From: an uncultured Aquimarina sp.
GTDB lineage: Bacteria > Bacteroidota > Bacteroidia > Flavobacteriales > Flavobacteriaceae
DNA length: 64,000 nt
NCBI GenBank assembly: GCA_947496705.1
Contig: CANMDW010000001.1
Span: 1,008,394-1,072,393 of the forward strand
Direction: 5' to 3'
A program made the position numbers and the translations under genes. How positions within the stretch are numbered: position 1 is the stretch's first letter; every line of letters begins with the position of its first letter. Below, one piece after another: positions 9,301 through 19,737 of this stretch. The notes beneath the pieces were generated by a model that saw only the letters and a list, made by a program, of their open reading frames with translations, was not told the DNA's origin and did no database searches.

Positions 9301-12300
9301 ATGGCAACAATCATAAAAAAAATCAAAGCTCCCATCACCTATGGGGAAAGAGGAGAACATATAGGCAATCTTCAGCAAGCATGTATCCAATTAGGGTTTA
9401 TTATTGCTAGTGAAGAAGAGTTAAAAAACCTGTATTTTCAGGAAGCAACGCTAAGTGCTTTACAACGTTTCCAAACAGCACAACGACTTCCGGTAACAGA
9501 AACCTTGGATAGTGCTACAGCTTCTAAACTTAATAGTTTATTGTTTCTAGACGACACTCCCGTTTTTGAAATATCGGGCACTGTTTTGGACTCGTATAGA
9601 AAACCAATACCAGGTCATAAAGTCATCGCATTTGATGTCGATCTAAGAGGTGCTGCGATATATGGTTCAGTCCAGAGTCTGGAGGAAATACAGGAAAAAG
9701 GTGGTCTTGAAATTCTGGGAGAAGCAAAGACAGATCGAAAAGGTGAGTATACCATATGGTTTGGGCAACCTGATTTTCAACAGGCAGAACGGGATCTGGC
9801 AGATGTTGTTGCATATGGTGTTGAAGAAAGCATCGATGATACCGGTAGTAGTACCAATACGATTACAGGAATTTCGCGTTTGGCCTATAAAAAAGAATAT
9901 GAAAGAAAGAACAGGATTGAACGCCTGGATATTCGTTTATCAAGTGACCGATATCAGGCATTAACTGAATATGCACGTATCCTACAGGAAGTTACTCCTT
10001 TTTTACGGGAGTCAGACATAGAATTACAGCAGCTTAGTACTTCTGAAGATCAGATTTCCTTTTTATCAGAAGAAATTAATTGGGATCTGTCTAAAGTGCG
10101 AGCATTGGTTTTGGCTGCCGATATTTTGCAATCGAACAAGAAACTGGACTTGAACCAGGAATTATTATATGGCTTGGGAAGTCAGCAAATACCTTTAAAC
10201 CCATTTTCTTTGGGAAGTACGTCTATAGCGACTTTAAAAAGATCTTTAAGTCAAGCGATCGCATTGAATAGTATTGCTACATATACCGATGATGAGATTG
10301 AGGCATTTTGCCAACAATTGCATTCGTTGATGATCAGGGCATCTTTAGACACGACCAGAGAAGATAGCAATGCAACTCCCAGAAGCTTTTTTAATCTGGC
10401 ATTACCCGATAGACAAGATCTACAAGAACGATTGCTTATGGATTATGTTAATCACGAAGGCTCTCCCGATTCCTTTTGGGATTCTATCGACCAACATCCT
10501 ATTTTTAGGGAACAACCAGAATTACTGCTAGAATTGGATAAAGTAGGTCAGTTAGCTCTACTATTCGATCATCATCTCCCATTAGTAGAAGAATTATGGG
10601 GAAGAGACGATATTTCCAAAGTAAGTGAGCTTTTAGAAATCGAAGACGAAGAATGGCTCGAAATTTTAGACAGAACCGGATTGCCTTTCACCTATAGAGA
10701 AGATGAATCAAGAGATCAGATGGAATTATATATGCGTGCATTGCAGGAGAAGTTAAATGCTACCTATCCTACCCAAAAAGTAGCGTATATGGTGAATCAA
10801 CGTGCATTACAATTACAAAATCCCGAAGTAGCATCAGAGGTTACATCATTTCTGAATCAGCAGGAGGATTTTGATTTTAGAAGTTCGAGAATCATCGATT
10901 TTGAAGATCAGATAGCTGAAATCTCTGGAAATCAAAGAGATGCTGTGATAGAAGAATTGAAGGGAATGCAGCGGATATTTCAACTAAGTCCTACTCCTGA
11001 AGCTATGTCTAAACTGAGTGAAATAGGACTGAATTCTGCATTTCATATCAGCCGGATCCCCAGGCAAAGTTTTATGGATCAATATGGTGAGCAATTAGGA
11101 GATGAAATTGCTTTCAACATCTATGAAAAAGCTTCTTATATGCAGGCAAGAAACACCTATGCCTATACAAAAGTCAATGAAATGCAATTCGGTATAACCC
11201 CAGGATTGATATGGGGTGACAAGAAGAAAGAAGAAGTGCAACAAATTATAGAACAGTATATCCCTAATTGGGAAACCTTATTCGGGCGATTAGATATTTG
11301 TGAATGCGAACATTGTCGTTCGGTTTTTAGTCCTGCAGCATATCTTGTGGATATCCTTCAATTTTTAAAGGAAAGCACTCCTAACCAGGATTCTCCAAAA
11401 AAGAACCCCTATATGATGATGGCTAAAAGACGGCCAGATATTGCCCATCTGCCTCTCACCTGTGAAAATACACATACTGTTATTCCTTATATTGATTTGG
11501 TCAATGAAATTCTGGAATACTATGTTGTACATGATAAAATCGAAGCAACAGCAGCACATGATACTGACGAGGCAACAACTGATGAATTACAGGCAGAACC
11601 ACAATACACACTGATAGATGCTTACAAAAAGTTAGCACAAGCCGTCTATCCCTTTTCATTGCCCTATCATCAACCTCTGGATGTAATTCATCAATATATG
11701 GAGCATCTGGATGTAGATTATGCAAATCTTATTTCTATGTATGGAAATGATCAAAACCTGGCAATCCAAGGATTTCAGGCTGCTATGGCGCTGAAAATAA
11801 ATCCAGCGCAATACGAGGTTATTACACAACAATCTTTTGATGGAACCCCTGTAAATACTTCTCTATGGGAATATTACGGCTATACGGCAGAACAGGTGTC
11901 AAAATTAGTGAACGGTATTCCTACCATCCGTTTGTGGAAAGAGTGGTTAATTGAAGTTCCTGAATTTCTTAAAAGAGCCGGATTAGCATATACAGAACTG
12001 GTCGCGTTACTAAAAACAAGATTGATCAATCCTCATCCAGAATATGTAATTTTTCTGGAGAATATTCAGAGGCATACCGAATATTCATCCAATGAATTTT
12101 ACGGGATATTAAATCAGGTCTATTCTGGAAATCAAACTCCGGAGGATCATCCTGATTTGCTATTGGCACTACAAATGGAAAACCTGGCCACGGGAAGATT
12201 TACAAATTGGCTTTTAGAGCATTTTGAAGTTTTCAAAAATACGATCACTCTTTTTGAACCGGATTCTGCTTGTAATTTAGAAACCACATCGCTCAAATCC

Positions 12301-15300
12301 ATTAGGGATATTTATGAACCTGTAAATGCCACCGGAATTTCTGACCGAAGCCTTTCCCTTATCCATAGATTTATTCGATTGCAACGAATAGCAGATTGGA
12401 AAACAGAAGACCTGGATATGATGATGTACGCTTTGGGAAAAGAAAATATTGATCCCGAATTGATACAGTTTTTAGTAGCCATTCGATCCATACAAAAACA
12501 AATAAAGATATCAAATGACGAAGTTATTGTATTATGGGGTGCCATAGATTCTTTTAAGGAAAAATCACTATACAAGAAATTATTTCTTACCAAGTCCTTA
12601 TTGAACATAGACCCTGTTTTCATACCAGATGCAAATGGCGAACTATTAGTGAATGCGCAAAGTATCAAAAGTCATATCACAGCCATTCAATCGGCATTAC
12701 GCCTTACTGCTGATGAAATAAACTTAATTGCAAGGGAGAATAATATCGCTATAGAAACCGATCAATTAACATTGCATCATCTAAGTGTTTTTTACCGATA
12801 TAAGATCTTTTCTAAAGCTCTGAAAGTAAAAATAAAGGAATTCATCTGGCTTAAATCTATTTTTAATATCAATCCCTTTAGTATTTTAAACAATGGTAGT
12901 TTTGAAAGTATTTCTCCCGGAATAACACTTCAGTTTATAGAATTGACCCAGAAGGTATTACAAAGTAATTTTAGTATAGAAACCCTGTCATATTTGTTAT
13001 TGCCCTCACAGGAAAATAGCAAACTGCAACCAGATAGTAATTTAATTACCAATGTAATACTCCAGAGTCGTCAGGAATTCATACAAATAGATGCGCTGAA
13101 CCAGATAGAAGCGCGAGTTGATGAAAATTTCTTAACAGAAAAACTTTCGCTACTCTTTGAGCAACCTGCAGTAACCACTATTTTGGATCTTATAAATGAC
13201 AATGCTATTTATTCCACAATTATTTCTCCAAATCTGGATATCAGCATACCTGCCGGATTACTAGAGAAGGTTACTTATCAAAAAGCAACAGGAATGCTCA
13301 CTTTTCGAGGTGTAATGACCGAGGATGAAAAAAATAGCTTACTGAGTGAATTTGACCCATCTCTTTCCAAGACTGTTGAGGAGATATACCAACAACCAGA
13401 GGTCTTTATAAAGGATACATTATATGGGGTTTTCGAAAATACTTATACAGAAGCCATTCAGCTATTGCTCAATCGGCCAGAACTTCAAAACCCACCAGAA
13501 ACACAGGATAAATTGCAATGGTTTTATAAACAGTACCTTCCGTTTCTTCAATTGCGGTTAAAACAAAATATTGTTGTACAGGGATTAGCAGGTGCATTGA
13601 ACCTGCAGGAAACCCATATTCGGGATTTGATAGGAAACCGTATGGAAACACTGATCCATCAATTGTCTGCGCAAGGTTTATCTGCTAGTTACTATTCGGA
13701 TGCTAATTTTTCTAATCTGTTAGTGCAACAGGTCGACAGGCAAATAGATTTTGATTGGGCAGATACGTCTCCCGATCCTCTGATTCCGTCAGATAATTTT
13801 AGTGTCCGATGGGAAGGATGGCTTCTTCCTACCGAAAGTGAACCGATTACTTTTGTAGTTTCTTTAGCAGATGAAGATGACCTGCTAAAAGTATGGATTG
13901 ATGAAATATTGATCTTAGACCGTCAACCTAATCAGGCGTTAGAACTGGAAGCGCTTCCAGATCGACCTCTCAAATCAGGGCAAGCGCATCACATTCGTAT
14001 AGAATATCAACCTAAAGAACAGTTAGCTGGCCTAAAATTATATTGGAAAACTCCATCAAAACCAAAAACGAGCATTGATAGTACTCATCTATTTCCTATA
14101 GAAACTGTTCAAAGTTTTCAGCAAACTTTTAAAGGGTATTACAAAGCCGGATTATTGATACAAAACTTCAATATTCAGACAGACGAACTGGCACATTTCA
14201 TTGCTTATGCTTCAGATTTTGATCAATTAGATGTTACAGCCCCTTCTTTTACACATTGGATACGTTTATATGAATACTTCAATTTAAAAAAAGAAGTGAA
14301 TGCAACTTCCGAACAACTGATAAACATATTTAGAATAGCATATTTGCCGAATGTAGCATCAGATCGATTCCTACAGGTATTAGAAGACGTTACGGACTTT
14401 ATGCCGTCAGAAATTGAGTACTGGTTTACTAGTAAAGGGCTGACATATGCTAATTTTATCAATGAACAACCCTTATTAACACTTTATAAAAGCCTGAAAA
14501 CGGCACAAAAAACAGGGGTGTCATTAGAACAGCTTACCAACTGGACGGCGGTAACAGATTCATTCCAGCAGCTTTTCGAAATTTCGCAAGAAGTAAAACG
14601 TGCGGTAAAAATTAAATATGATGAATCTATATGGTTAGAAGTAGCACCAAAACTTAATGATGTTATACGAGAAAACCAGCAACAAGCACTGATAGCCTAT
14701 TTATTAATGCAGGAATCCTTGCAATCATGGGGGGTATATGATGCAAATGGGTTATTCGAATATTTTTTGATCGATGTACAAATGGATGCATGTATGGATA
14801 CCTCCAGAGTGAAACAGGCAATTTCTTCTGTGCAATTATTTATTCAGCGATGTTTGCTTAATCTGGAAAGTGATTATAATGATCAAAATAAAGAAATTGG
14901 AGTAGCTCCGGGTGCTATCGACACCAACCGCTGGGTTTGGATGAAAAATTATAGGGTCTGGGAAGCCAACCGCAAGGTGTTTCTCTATCCCGAAAACTGG
15001 CTCGAACCCCAATGGCGTGATGACAAAAGCCCTTTCTTCAGAGAACTCGAATCAGAATTGATGCAGGGTGATATTACCCAGGATACGGTAGAAAAAGCTT
15101 TTAGAGGATACTTGCACAAAGTAGAAGTAGTTTCTAAAATGGATCTGACTGGACAATATTACGACACGGCTAGTGGTATCCTACATCTAATAGGAAGAAC
15201 TATTAGCATGCCCTATCAATATTATTACCGTCAGCAAAACACAAAATATGATATATGGACGCCCTGGGAAAAAATTGATTTAGATATCAAAGGACAAGAC

Positions 15301-18300
15301 AGTGTTTATGAATCAGGAGTACATATTATTCCAGTGGTTTGGCAGAGTAAGCTTTACCTGTTTTGGCCAGAACTTACACTAAAAGAAAATCCTAAACAAA
15401 GTGGCGGGTCTATTATAAATATGGGAAACAAGACCCAAGATGAACTGCAAGGAACAAAAGTTTGGGAAGCACAGATTGCATGGAGTGAGTATAAAGAGAA
15501 TACCTGGCAACCAAAGCAGGTGTTTCCCAGGATTATGGAGATCCCCTATACCTCAGCTAGTTTAGTTGATATAGTTACAAGACAAGTTTGGCGAATAGGT
15601 GGGCAGACAAACCTTGAGATAGCCATAAAAGGAGCACTTAATAAAACCAAGGTATTCAGGATAACAAATATGCATGATACTCCAGAGATCATAACTAATC
15701 AAAATATAACTTTCAAAAATGCTTCAAATGGCAATAATTCATTTATGAGAACCTGGAGCAGTGGTTTACTTACTTTTCAAGATAAAACCTATTTAAACCA
15801 GGATTATCTAGGCTATTCTTCAAAGCCATTGGTGATAAATGGAGAAACATACTATGAACCTGTTGTACAGAACACACAATATGTCTTCTTAGACACGTTC
15901 GAATTGTTGCCTTCTCATCAATATGCCAATTTTAGAAAGAGGCTGGATATACCATTATTTTTCCAGGATCGATCATCCCGTTTTGTAATACGGGATAAAT
16001 CAAAAAAAGGTAAATACCGTGTTCCTGAAAAACATTTTGGGCTAGCTGCATTGGCTTCCTCCTCTATAAACACAACCTTAAATATGAGTATACAGCAAAA
16101 CAATGTATATTCGCAAAATATACTCAGTGAACAATCTCATAGTACTCAGTATATGCAACTTAAAAAATCATCGAACAGTTCTAACACTCAAATAATCGCT
16201 CAGGAGCACATGAATATTCCCGGAGGATTTAATAATGCAATTAAAAAAATAAGTGGGAACCTTCATTTTGATATCTTTTATCATCCTTACACTACAGAAT
16301 TGATCGGAGCGCTCAATCAAGGTGGTGTGGATTCCTTATTTAGTCAGCAATTTATATTAAAAGATGACCAGGGTCAGTTTTTTAAAGAAAACTACTACCC
16401 AACTGTCTGGGTACATGATTCATATCCACAGATTAATTTGGATTTCCAAAGAGAAGGAGCCTATTCATCCTACAATTGGGAGGCATTCTACCATATACCC
16501 TTAATGACTGCCGTGCATCTCAGTAAAAACAATAAATTTAAAGAAGCACAACAGTGGTTTCATTATATATTCGATCCAACAACTAATGAAGCCCCAAACC
16601 CTGAACATCCAGAAGACAGGTACTGGAAATTTTTACCCTTTAGAACTATTACTACTAAAAATCTAGAAGCCTTTTTTGAATCCTTACAAGCAAAAAAATC
16701 CAATACCGCTATTGATGAATGGCGGGATAATCCATTCCGTCCGCATCTGGTGGCTCGTCATCGACCGGAAGCCTATATGAAAAAAACCGTCATGGCATAT
16801 GTAGATAACCTTACTGCCTGGGGAGATCAGCTTTTCCGCCAGGATACAATGGAAAGTATTAATGAGGCAACACAATTATATGTTCAGGCGGCACATATTT
16901 TAGGACCCCGACCTCAATTCATACCAAGAAGAGGAAAAATTAAGCCAGAAACCTATGCTACCTTAGCTCCTAAACTGGATACTTTTTCCAACGCACATGT
17001 TGCTCTGGAAAACGTGTTTCCATATAGCAGCGAGATAACTACATCCGCTACTATAGAAACCGAAAGCCTTCTGGGTGTAGGTAGTGCATTATACTTTTGT
17101 ATTCCTTCTAATGAAGATTTATTGAAGTATTGGGATACCGTTGCCGATCGTTTATTTAAAATCAGGCATTGTATGAATATTGATGGTGTTGTACGGCAAC
17201 TCTCTCTTTTTGAACCTCCTATTGATCCTGGAGCCTTAATCAAGGCATTAGCATCAGGAATGAGTATCGGTAGTGTTTTGAGTAACCTGAATGCGCCTAC
17301 TCCTTTATATAGATTTACGTATATTTTTCAGAGAGCTCTTGAATTGACCCAGGAAGTAAAATCATTAGGAAATTCTATATTATCCGCTATTGAGAAGAAA
17401 GAAGCTGAACACCTTTCTGTCTTACGTGCATCACACGAAGTTGCTATGCAAATGGAGATCAAAGAAATATTAAATCTACAAATCGAATCTGCGAATCATG
17501 AAATAGTTACTCTGGAAAAAACCTGGGATACCACAAAAGCTCGATTTAAATACTATAAAAGTTTATTGATAAGAGAAGAAGACTCTGAAGATGTAAGTAT
17601 CGATGAAAATGGTGAAGTTACCGGAGCAGATCCTATACCATTAGATATATCAGTTGGTTTACGAGACTCAGAAGATGAACCAGGAATAAAATTGATCGGC
17701 AGGGAAATGGAGGAAATTGATCAGGCAGGTACGGCACATAGTGTCAGAATGGCGGCCTCCGTAATTAGTGCGTTGGCAAATGCTGCCAATTTTATTCCTA
17801 ATGTTGGCGTCAAAGGAGAGCCATGGGGTGTGGGCGGAGATTTCACGTTTGGTGGCAGTAATGTTGGTGCAGCTCTCAGCGCACATGCAACTGCTTCTAA
17901 TATAGTCGCAGATCACCACTCATACAAATCACAGAGTGCTGCCCGACTGGCAGGGTATATGCGAAGAGAACAAGAATGGAATTTTTCTGCTAATCAAGCT
18001 GCATTAGAATTAAAACAAATAGCTAAACAGATACAAGGAGCCCAAATTCGTAAACAAATAACAGAGCAGGAACTAACAAACCATCTGGAACAAATCAAAC
18101 GCAGTGAGGATATTGAAATATTTTTATTGGATACTAAGTTTACCAATGAAGAATTGTATGGATGGATGAAAAATCAGATAGCCAGTGTATATAAAGCTTC
18201 TTATAATCTTGCTTACGAAATGGCAAAACAAGCTGAAAAAGCATATCAATTCGAGTACGGGGATACCACTACCAGTTTTATACAATATGGATATTGGGAT

Positions 18301-19446
18301 AGCACCAGAGAAGGGCTATTGGCAGGTGAACAACTCCAATTAAGCCTCAACCGCCTTCATCGTTCATACGTGGATAAAAATAAACGCGACTATGAAATTA
18401 CAAAGCATATGTCTCTTTCCCTTATTAATCCTAGGGCATTACTGAAGCTCAAAGAAACCGGAGCTTGTGAATTTGAAATCCCTGAGCTGCTTTTTGACCT
18501 GGATTTTGCAGGACAATATTTTAGACGAATCAAATCCGTTAGCATAACAATACCTTGCATTGTAGGGCCATATACTAGTGTATCGGCTAAATTGACGTTG
18601 CTAAAAAACAGGGTTCGAAAAAATGGCAATAGCCAGACTCCTTATGCGTATACGGGTATTGAAGATGCCAATTTTACACATAATCTTGTTGGTATGCAGT
18701 CGGTCGCTACCAGCCAGGCACAAGGTGACAGTGGACTTTTTGAATTAAACTTTAGAGATGAACGCTATCTCCCGTTTGAAGGCGCTGGAGCCATCAGCCG
18801 ATGGAAACTGCAACTACCCGAGGAATTTAGATCTTTTGATTATAATACCATTTCTGATGTAATTCTCCATATGAATTATACTGCAAGAGATGGTGGTGAT
18901 GCCTTAAAACTGACTGTAAATAATCACCTCAATACTACCCTTAATAAATGGATGGATGAATTATCAGAAGAGGAAACTGGGTTGGTACGAATGATTAGTA
19001 TGAAGCAAGAATTCTCCAGTGAGTGGCATCAATTTTTCCAATCCCAACAGCTTGAAGGAGAAGGAGAGCAGTCTATAAACCGTCATCTATCAACATTCGG
19101 AATTAAAGCACAACATTTTCCTTACTTCTTACGAGAAAGGGAGTTAAGTTTGTTAGATATCGGGGTGATATTAAAACCAAAAATTGGTGCTGATGCTAGT
19201 TCAGTCATTGGCTTACCTATAGTATTGAAACAAGGAAAAGGTGAATCAGCCTCTCCTATTCCTCCAACTCCAGATAATAATAGCGGATTGCAACCTGGTA
19301 TTGAGAATTTACCAACGATACTATTCAATATAGAAGAAAATCCTATCGGATGGTGGCAAGTACAACTTGATACGACTTCAGAACCATTAGATCAGAGCAC
19401 CATAGAGGATATGTATTTGGTTGTAAGGTATAAAATTGATTCATGA
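9301..19446 (+). CDS. Tc toxin subunit A (TcA), oversized, with peptidoglycan-binding-like and PA14 domains
   Basis: At 3381 residues this is far longer than Photorhabdus TcdA1 (about 2500). TcA forms the pentameric receptor-binding channel that injects the TcC effector. Visible order: a PG_binding_1-like repeat (about 15-80, GERGEHIGNLQQACIQLG); a beta-sandwich of the carboxypeptidase-regulatory type (about 88-190, ISGTVLDSYRKPIPGHKV); a VRP1/SpvA-like segment with CECEHCRSVFSPAAYLVD (about 665-685); a PA14-like domain (about 1458-1586, from SASYYSDANFSNLLV); the neuraminidase-like/ABC-toxin segment (about 1863-1980, WMKNYRVWEANRKVFLYPEN); a long helical coiled-coil region (about 2680-3000); and the C-terminal TcB-binding domain (from about 3030, LDFAGQYFRRIKSVSITIP). 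It lies just downstream of the BC gene on the same strand, probably co-expressed, and ends in a hairpin terminator. The ATG start follows an A-rich leader. Confidence 0.93.
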   Translation: MATIIKKIKAPITYGERGEHIGNLQQACIQLGFIIASEEELKNLYFQEATLSALQRFQTAQRLPVTETLDSATASKLNSLLFLDDTPVFEISGTVLDSYRKPIPGHKVIAFDVDLRGAAIYGSVQSLEEIQEKGGLEILGEAKTDRKGEYTIWFGQPDFQQAERDLADVVAYGVEESIDDTGSSTNTITGISRLAYKKEYERKNRIERLDIRLSSDRYQALTEYARILQEVTPFLRESDIELQQLSTSEDQISFLSEEINWDLSKVRALVLAADILQSNKKLDLNQELLYGLGSQQIPLNPFSLGSTSIATLKRSLSQAIALNSIATYTDDEIEAFCQQLHSLMIRASLDTTREDSNATPRSFFNLALPDRQDLQERLLMDYVNHEGSPDSFWDSIDQHPIFREQPELLLELDKVGQLALLFDHHLPLVEELWGRDDISKVSELLEIEDEEWLEILDRTGLPFTYREDESRDQMELYMRALQEKLNATYPTQKVAYMVNQRALQLQNPEVASEVTSFLNQQEDFDFRSSRIIDFEDQIAEISGNQRDAVIEELKGMQRIFQLSPTPEAMSKLSEIGLNSAFHISRIPRQSFMDQYGEQLGDEIAFNIYEKASYMQARNTYAYTKVNEMQFGITPGLIWGDKKKEEVQQIIEQYIPNWETLFGRLDICECEHCRSVFSPAAYLVDILQFLKESTPNQDSPKKNPYMMMAKRRPDIAHLPLTCENTHTVIPYIDLVNEILEYYVVHDKIEATAAHDTDEATTDELQAEPQYTLIDAYKKLAQAVYPFSLPYHQPLDVIHQYMEHLDVDYANLISMYGNDQNLAIQGFQAAMALKINPAQYEVITQQSFDGTPVNTSLWEYYGYTAEQVSKLVNGIPTIRLWKEWLIEVPEFLKRAGLAYTELVALLKTRLINPHPEYVIFLENIQRHTEYSSNEFYGILNQVYSGNQTPEDHPDLLLALQMENLATGRFTNWLLEHFEVFKNTITLFEPDSACNLETTSLKSIRDIYEPVNATGISDRSLSLIHRFIRLQRIADWKTEDLDMMMYALGKENIDPELIQFLVAIRSIQKQIKISNDEVIVLWGAIDSFKEKSLYKKLFLTKSLLNIDPVFIPDANGELLVNAQSIKSHITAIQSALRLTADEINLIARENNIAIETDQLTLHHLSVFYRYKIFSKALKVKIKEFIWLKSIFNINPFSILNNGSFESISPGITLQFIELTQKVLQSNFSIETLSYLLLPSQENSKLQPDSNLITNVILQSRQEFIQIDALNQIEARVDENFLTEKLSLLFEQPAVTTILDLINDNAIYSTIISPNLDISIPAGLLEKVTYQKATGMLTFRGVMTEDEKNSLLSEFDPSLSKTVEEIYQQPEVFIKDTLYGVFENTYTEAIQLLLNRPELQNPPETQDKLQWFYKQYLPFLQLRLKQNIVVQGLAGALNLQETHIRDLIGNRMETLIHQLSAQGLSASYYSDANFSNLLVQQVDRQIDFDWADTSPDPLIPSDNFSVRWEGWLLPTESEPITFVVSLADEDDLLKVWIDEILILDRQPNQALELEALPDRPLKSGQAHHIRIEYQPKEQLAGLKLYWKTPSKPKTSIDSTHLFPIETVQSFQQTFKGYYKAGLLIQNFNIQTDELAHFIAYASDFDQLDVTAPSFTHWIRLYEYFNLKKEVNATSEQLINIFRIAYLPNVASDRFLQVLEDVTDFMPSEIEYWFTSKGLTYANFINEQPLLTLYKSLKTAQKTGVSLEQLTNWTAVTDSFQQLFEISQEVKRAVKIKYDESIWLEVAPKLNDVIRENQQQALIAYLLMQESLQSWGVYDANGLFEYFLIDVQMDACMDTSRVKQAISSVQLFIQRCLLNLESDYNDQNKEIGVAPGAIDTNRWVWMKNYRVWEANRKVFLYPENWLEPQWRDDKSPFFRELESELMQGDITQDTVEKAFRGYLHKVEVVSKMDLTGQYYDTASGILHLIGRTISMPYQYYYRQQNTKYDIWTPWEKIDLDIKGQDSVYESGVHIIPVVWQSKLYLFWPELTLKENPKQSGGSIINMGNKTQDELQGTKVWEAQIAWSEYKENTWQPKQVFPRIMEIPYTSASLVDIVTRQVWRIGGQTNLEIAIKGALNKTKVFRITNMHDTPEIITNQNITFKNASNGNNSFMRTWSSGLLTFQDKTYLNQDYLGYSSKPLVINGETYYEPVVQNTQYVFLDTFELLPSHQYANFRKRLDIPLFFQDRSSRFVIRDKSKKGKYRVPEKHFGLAALASSSINTTLNMSIQQNNVYSQNILSEQSHSTQYMQLKKSSNSSNTQIIAQEHMNIPGGFNNAIKKISGNLHFDIFYHPYTTELIGALNQGGVDSLFSQQFILKDDQGQFFKENYYPTVWVHDSYPQINLDFQREGAYSSYNWEAFYHIPLMTAVHLSKNNKFKEAQQWFHYIFDPTTNEAPNPEHPEDRYWKFLPFRTITTKNLEAFFESLQAKKSNTAIDEWRDNPFRPHLVARHRPEAYMKKTVMAYVDNLTAWGDQLFRQDTMESINEATQLYVQAAHILGPRPQFIPRRGKIKPETYATLAPKLDTFSNAHVALENVFPYSSEITTSATIETESLLGVGSALYFCIPSNEDLLKYWDTVADRLFKIRHCMNIDGVVRQLSLFEPPIDPGALIKALASGMSIGSVLSNLNAPTPLYRFTYIFQRALELTQEVKSLGNSILSAIEKKEAEHLSVLRASHEVAMQMEIKEILNLQIESANHEIVTLEKTWDTTKARFKYYKSLLIREEDSEDVSIDENGEVTGADPIPLDISVGLRDSEDEPGIKLIGREMEEIDQAGTAHSVRMAASVISALANAANFIPNVGVKGEPWGVGGDFTFGGSNVGAALSAHATASNIVADHHSYKSQSAARLAGYMRREQEWNFSANQAALELKQIAKQIQGAQIRKQITEQELTNHLEQIKRSEDIEIFLLDTKFTNEELYGWMKNQIASVYKASYNLAYEMAKQAEKAYQFEYGDTTTSFIQYGYWDSTREGLLAGEQLQLSLNRLHRSYVDKNKRDYEITKHMSLSLINPRALLKLKETGACEFEIPELLFDLDFAGQYFRRIKSVSITIPCIVGPYTSVSAKLTLLKNRVRKNGNSQTPYAYTGIEDANFTHNLVGMQSVATSQAQGDSGLFELNFRDERYLPFEGAGAISRWKLQLPEEFRSFDYNTISDVILHMNYTARDGGDALKLTVNNHLNTTLNKWMDELSEEETGLVRMISMKQEFSSEWHQFFQSQQLEGEGEQSINRHLSTFGIKAQHFPYFLRERELSLLDIGVILKPKIGADASSVIGLPIVLKQGKGESASPIPPTPDNNSGLQPGIENLPTILFNIEENPIGWWQVQLDTTSEPLDQSTIEDMYLVVRYKIDS

Positions 19447-19526
19447 TAAATCCCACAGAGTCTATGCAGGGCTTGATTAGATATTCGAGTCCTATCTGTT
19501 TGCCGAGGGAGATTCCCTTTACTAAC

Positions 19527-19562
19527 AAAGTCTTTTGATAGTTCAAAAGACTTTTTACTTTT
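19527..19562 (+). terminator. Hairpin terminator after tcA
   Basis: A perfect 12 bp inverted repeat, AAAGTCTTTTGA (19527-19538) and TCAAAAGACTTT (19543-19554), with a 4 nt loop, is followed by a T-rich tail. It sits 80 bp after the tcA stop and probably ends the toxin transcript. The rest of the 291 bp gap to the next gene shows nothing recognisable. Confidence 0.8.
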
Positions 19563-19737
19563 AGAATTTTCCTTAATGCCTACTTCTACACTTTAGTAAC
19601 GATCTCTCTTTACCATAAAATATAAGCCTTCTTGTAGTTTTTCATAATTTTAACAGAATCTAAATTTTCACTCCCTATTTTTAACGATCTGATAATTTTA
19701 TTGTTTTTATGGAATACAACAGCTACACGAAAATTTC

